In this document: piece after piece, positions 63,381-64,000 of the stretch | How the letters are laid out: each line of letters starts with the position of its first letter | Numbering within the stretch: position 1 is the first letter of the stretch | Assembly (NCBI RefSeq): GCF_003113265.1 | Contig: NZ_PUIV01000001.1 | Span: 186,001 to 250,000 of the forward strand | Source of the DNA: Methylosinus sporium | Lineage (GTDB): Bacteria > Pseudomonadota > Alphaproteobacteria > Rhizobiales > Beijerinckiaceae | DNA: 64,000 bases | Direction of reading: 5' to 3' | Program-made: the position numbers and the translations under genes | The notes under the pieces: model-generated | The model's database searches: none | What the model saw: the letters and a program-made list of their open reading frames with translations, nothing else | Told to the model about the DNA's origin: nothing

Positions 63381-64000
63381 TGTCCGAGTCCGGCGAAACG
63401 CCGAACAATTATAAAAAGCTCGCCTTCCTCTCCTCCGGCACGTCGGAGGCCGATGGAGCGCGGGCGCGGCTCGTCGCCAAATATGGCGAGGTTGCGCCGG
63501 AGGAGGCCGATTGCATCGTCGCGCTCGGCGGCGATGGCTTGATGCTGCGCACGCTGCATCGCTTCATGGGCGCCGGCAAGCCGATCTACGGAATGAATCG
63601 CGGCTCCGTCGGCTTTCTGATGAACGAGTATCGCGAGAGCGCGCTGCGCAAGCGCATCGCCGAATCCAAGCCCTCGATCATCCATCCGCTGCTGATGCGC
63701 GCGACCAACACGCATGGCGACGAATTCGCCGCCCATGCGATCAACGAGGTCTCGCTGCTGCGCCAGAGCTCGCAGATCGCCAAGCTGCGCATATTGGTGA
63801 ATGGCCAGGAGCGCCTGCCCGAGCTCATCACCGATGGCGTATTGGTGGCGACGCCGGCCGGCTCCACCGCCTACAATCTCTCCGCCAATGGCCCCATATT
63901 GCCGCTCGACGCGCCTTTGATGGCGCTGACGCCCATCTCCGCCTTTCGCCCGCGGCGCTGGCGCGGCGCGCTGCTGCCGGACGCCGCCAAAGTGCGGCTG
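63381..64000 (+). CDS. nadK: NAD kinase, 3' end beyond window
   Basis: NAD kinase phosphorylates NAD+ to NADP+. The GGDG nucleotide motif is in [20 protein letters not shown], and [32 protein letters not shown] and [13 protein letters not shown] follow. The frame is open to the end of the window (about 206 codons), so some 50 residues are expected beyond it. This is the short alphaproteobacterial form. Confidence 0.95.

Overview
The window is high-GC, gene-dense chromosomal DNA. The gene set points to an alphaproteobacterium of the Hyphomicrobiales (Rhizobiales): a DUF3572 gene beside divK-pleD, a cycHJKL-type cytochrome c maturation operon, a def-fmt-truA operon, a DUF1217 flagellum-associated gene, a Tat-exported beta-helix protein and small Omp25/31-like barrels. 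The dispersed palindromes resemble those of methanotrophic or methylotrophic relatives, but no genus-defining gene is present, so the genus is left open. I found no rRNA or tRNA gene, CRISPR array, complete insertion sequence or prophage.

Layout. 1-6.9 kb: a partial DUF1549 cytochrome-like protein, an XRE-cupin regulator, a secreted GlcG/HbpS protein, a flavin monooxygenase-like protein, an APC permease and a photolyase. 6.9-11 kb: ccmI-ccmE-ccmF-ccmH. 11.2-12.8 kb: a solitary cytosine methylase plus Vsr repair nuclease. 12.9-14.7 kb: EF-P and its lysylating enzyme EpmA, divergent. 14.8-20.7 kb: MsrA, MepA, an L,D-transpeptidase, a LysR regulator, GlcD and a second GlcG. 20.7-23 kb: DUF3572, DivK and PleD. 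23-30 kb: a DUF2946-like protein, a glutathione transferase, aconitase, an orphan Cys-rich protein, and leuA behind a leader that encodes a Leu-rich peptide. 30.3-34.1 kb: a two-gene operon joining a double-domain SagB-type flavin dehydrogenase to an AAA+ ATPase. 34.4-40.9 kb: rpsA, an outer-membrane barrel, DUF1217, the beta-helix protein, DUF4274 and a GIY-YIG protein. 40.9-46 kb: hisS, mutS and a truncated TonB-receptor fragment. 46-54 kb: an acyl-CoA dehydrogenase/enoyl-CoA hydratase pair, SRAP, a peptidoglycan-binding protein, GNAT and an M24 peptidase. 53.8-56.1 kb: def-fmt-truA. 56.4-57.6 kb: a VapBC45-like toxin-antitoxin pair. 57.7-64 kb: LemA plus an M48 protease, PrmA, an FmdB-like zinc ribbon, a FemAB-like protein and the start of NAD kinase.

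The most notable points are: (i) a 29-codon Leu-rich leader peptide and hairpin upstream of leuA, with a sigma70-like promoter; (ii) a palindromic repeat family that occurs between genes and also in frame at the 5' ends of ccmH and truA, where it supplies the signal-peptide n-region and a proline run; (iii) a second repeat family whose two copies show a compensatory base-pair change; (iv) the SagB-like/AAA+ operon with no neighbouring peptide precursor or YcaO gene; (v) the orphan Cys-rich protein with an AT-rich leader; (vi) a toxin-antitoxin promoter with an operator palindrome between the -35 and -10 elements.
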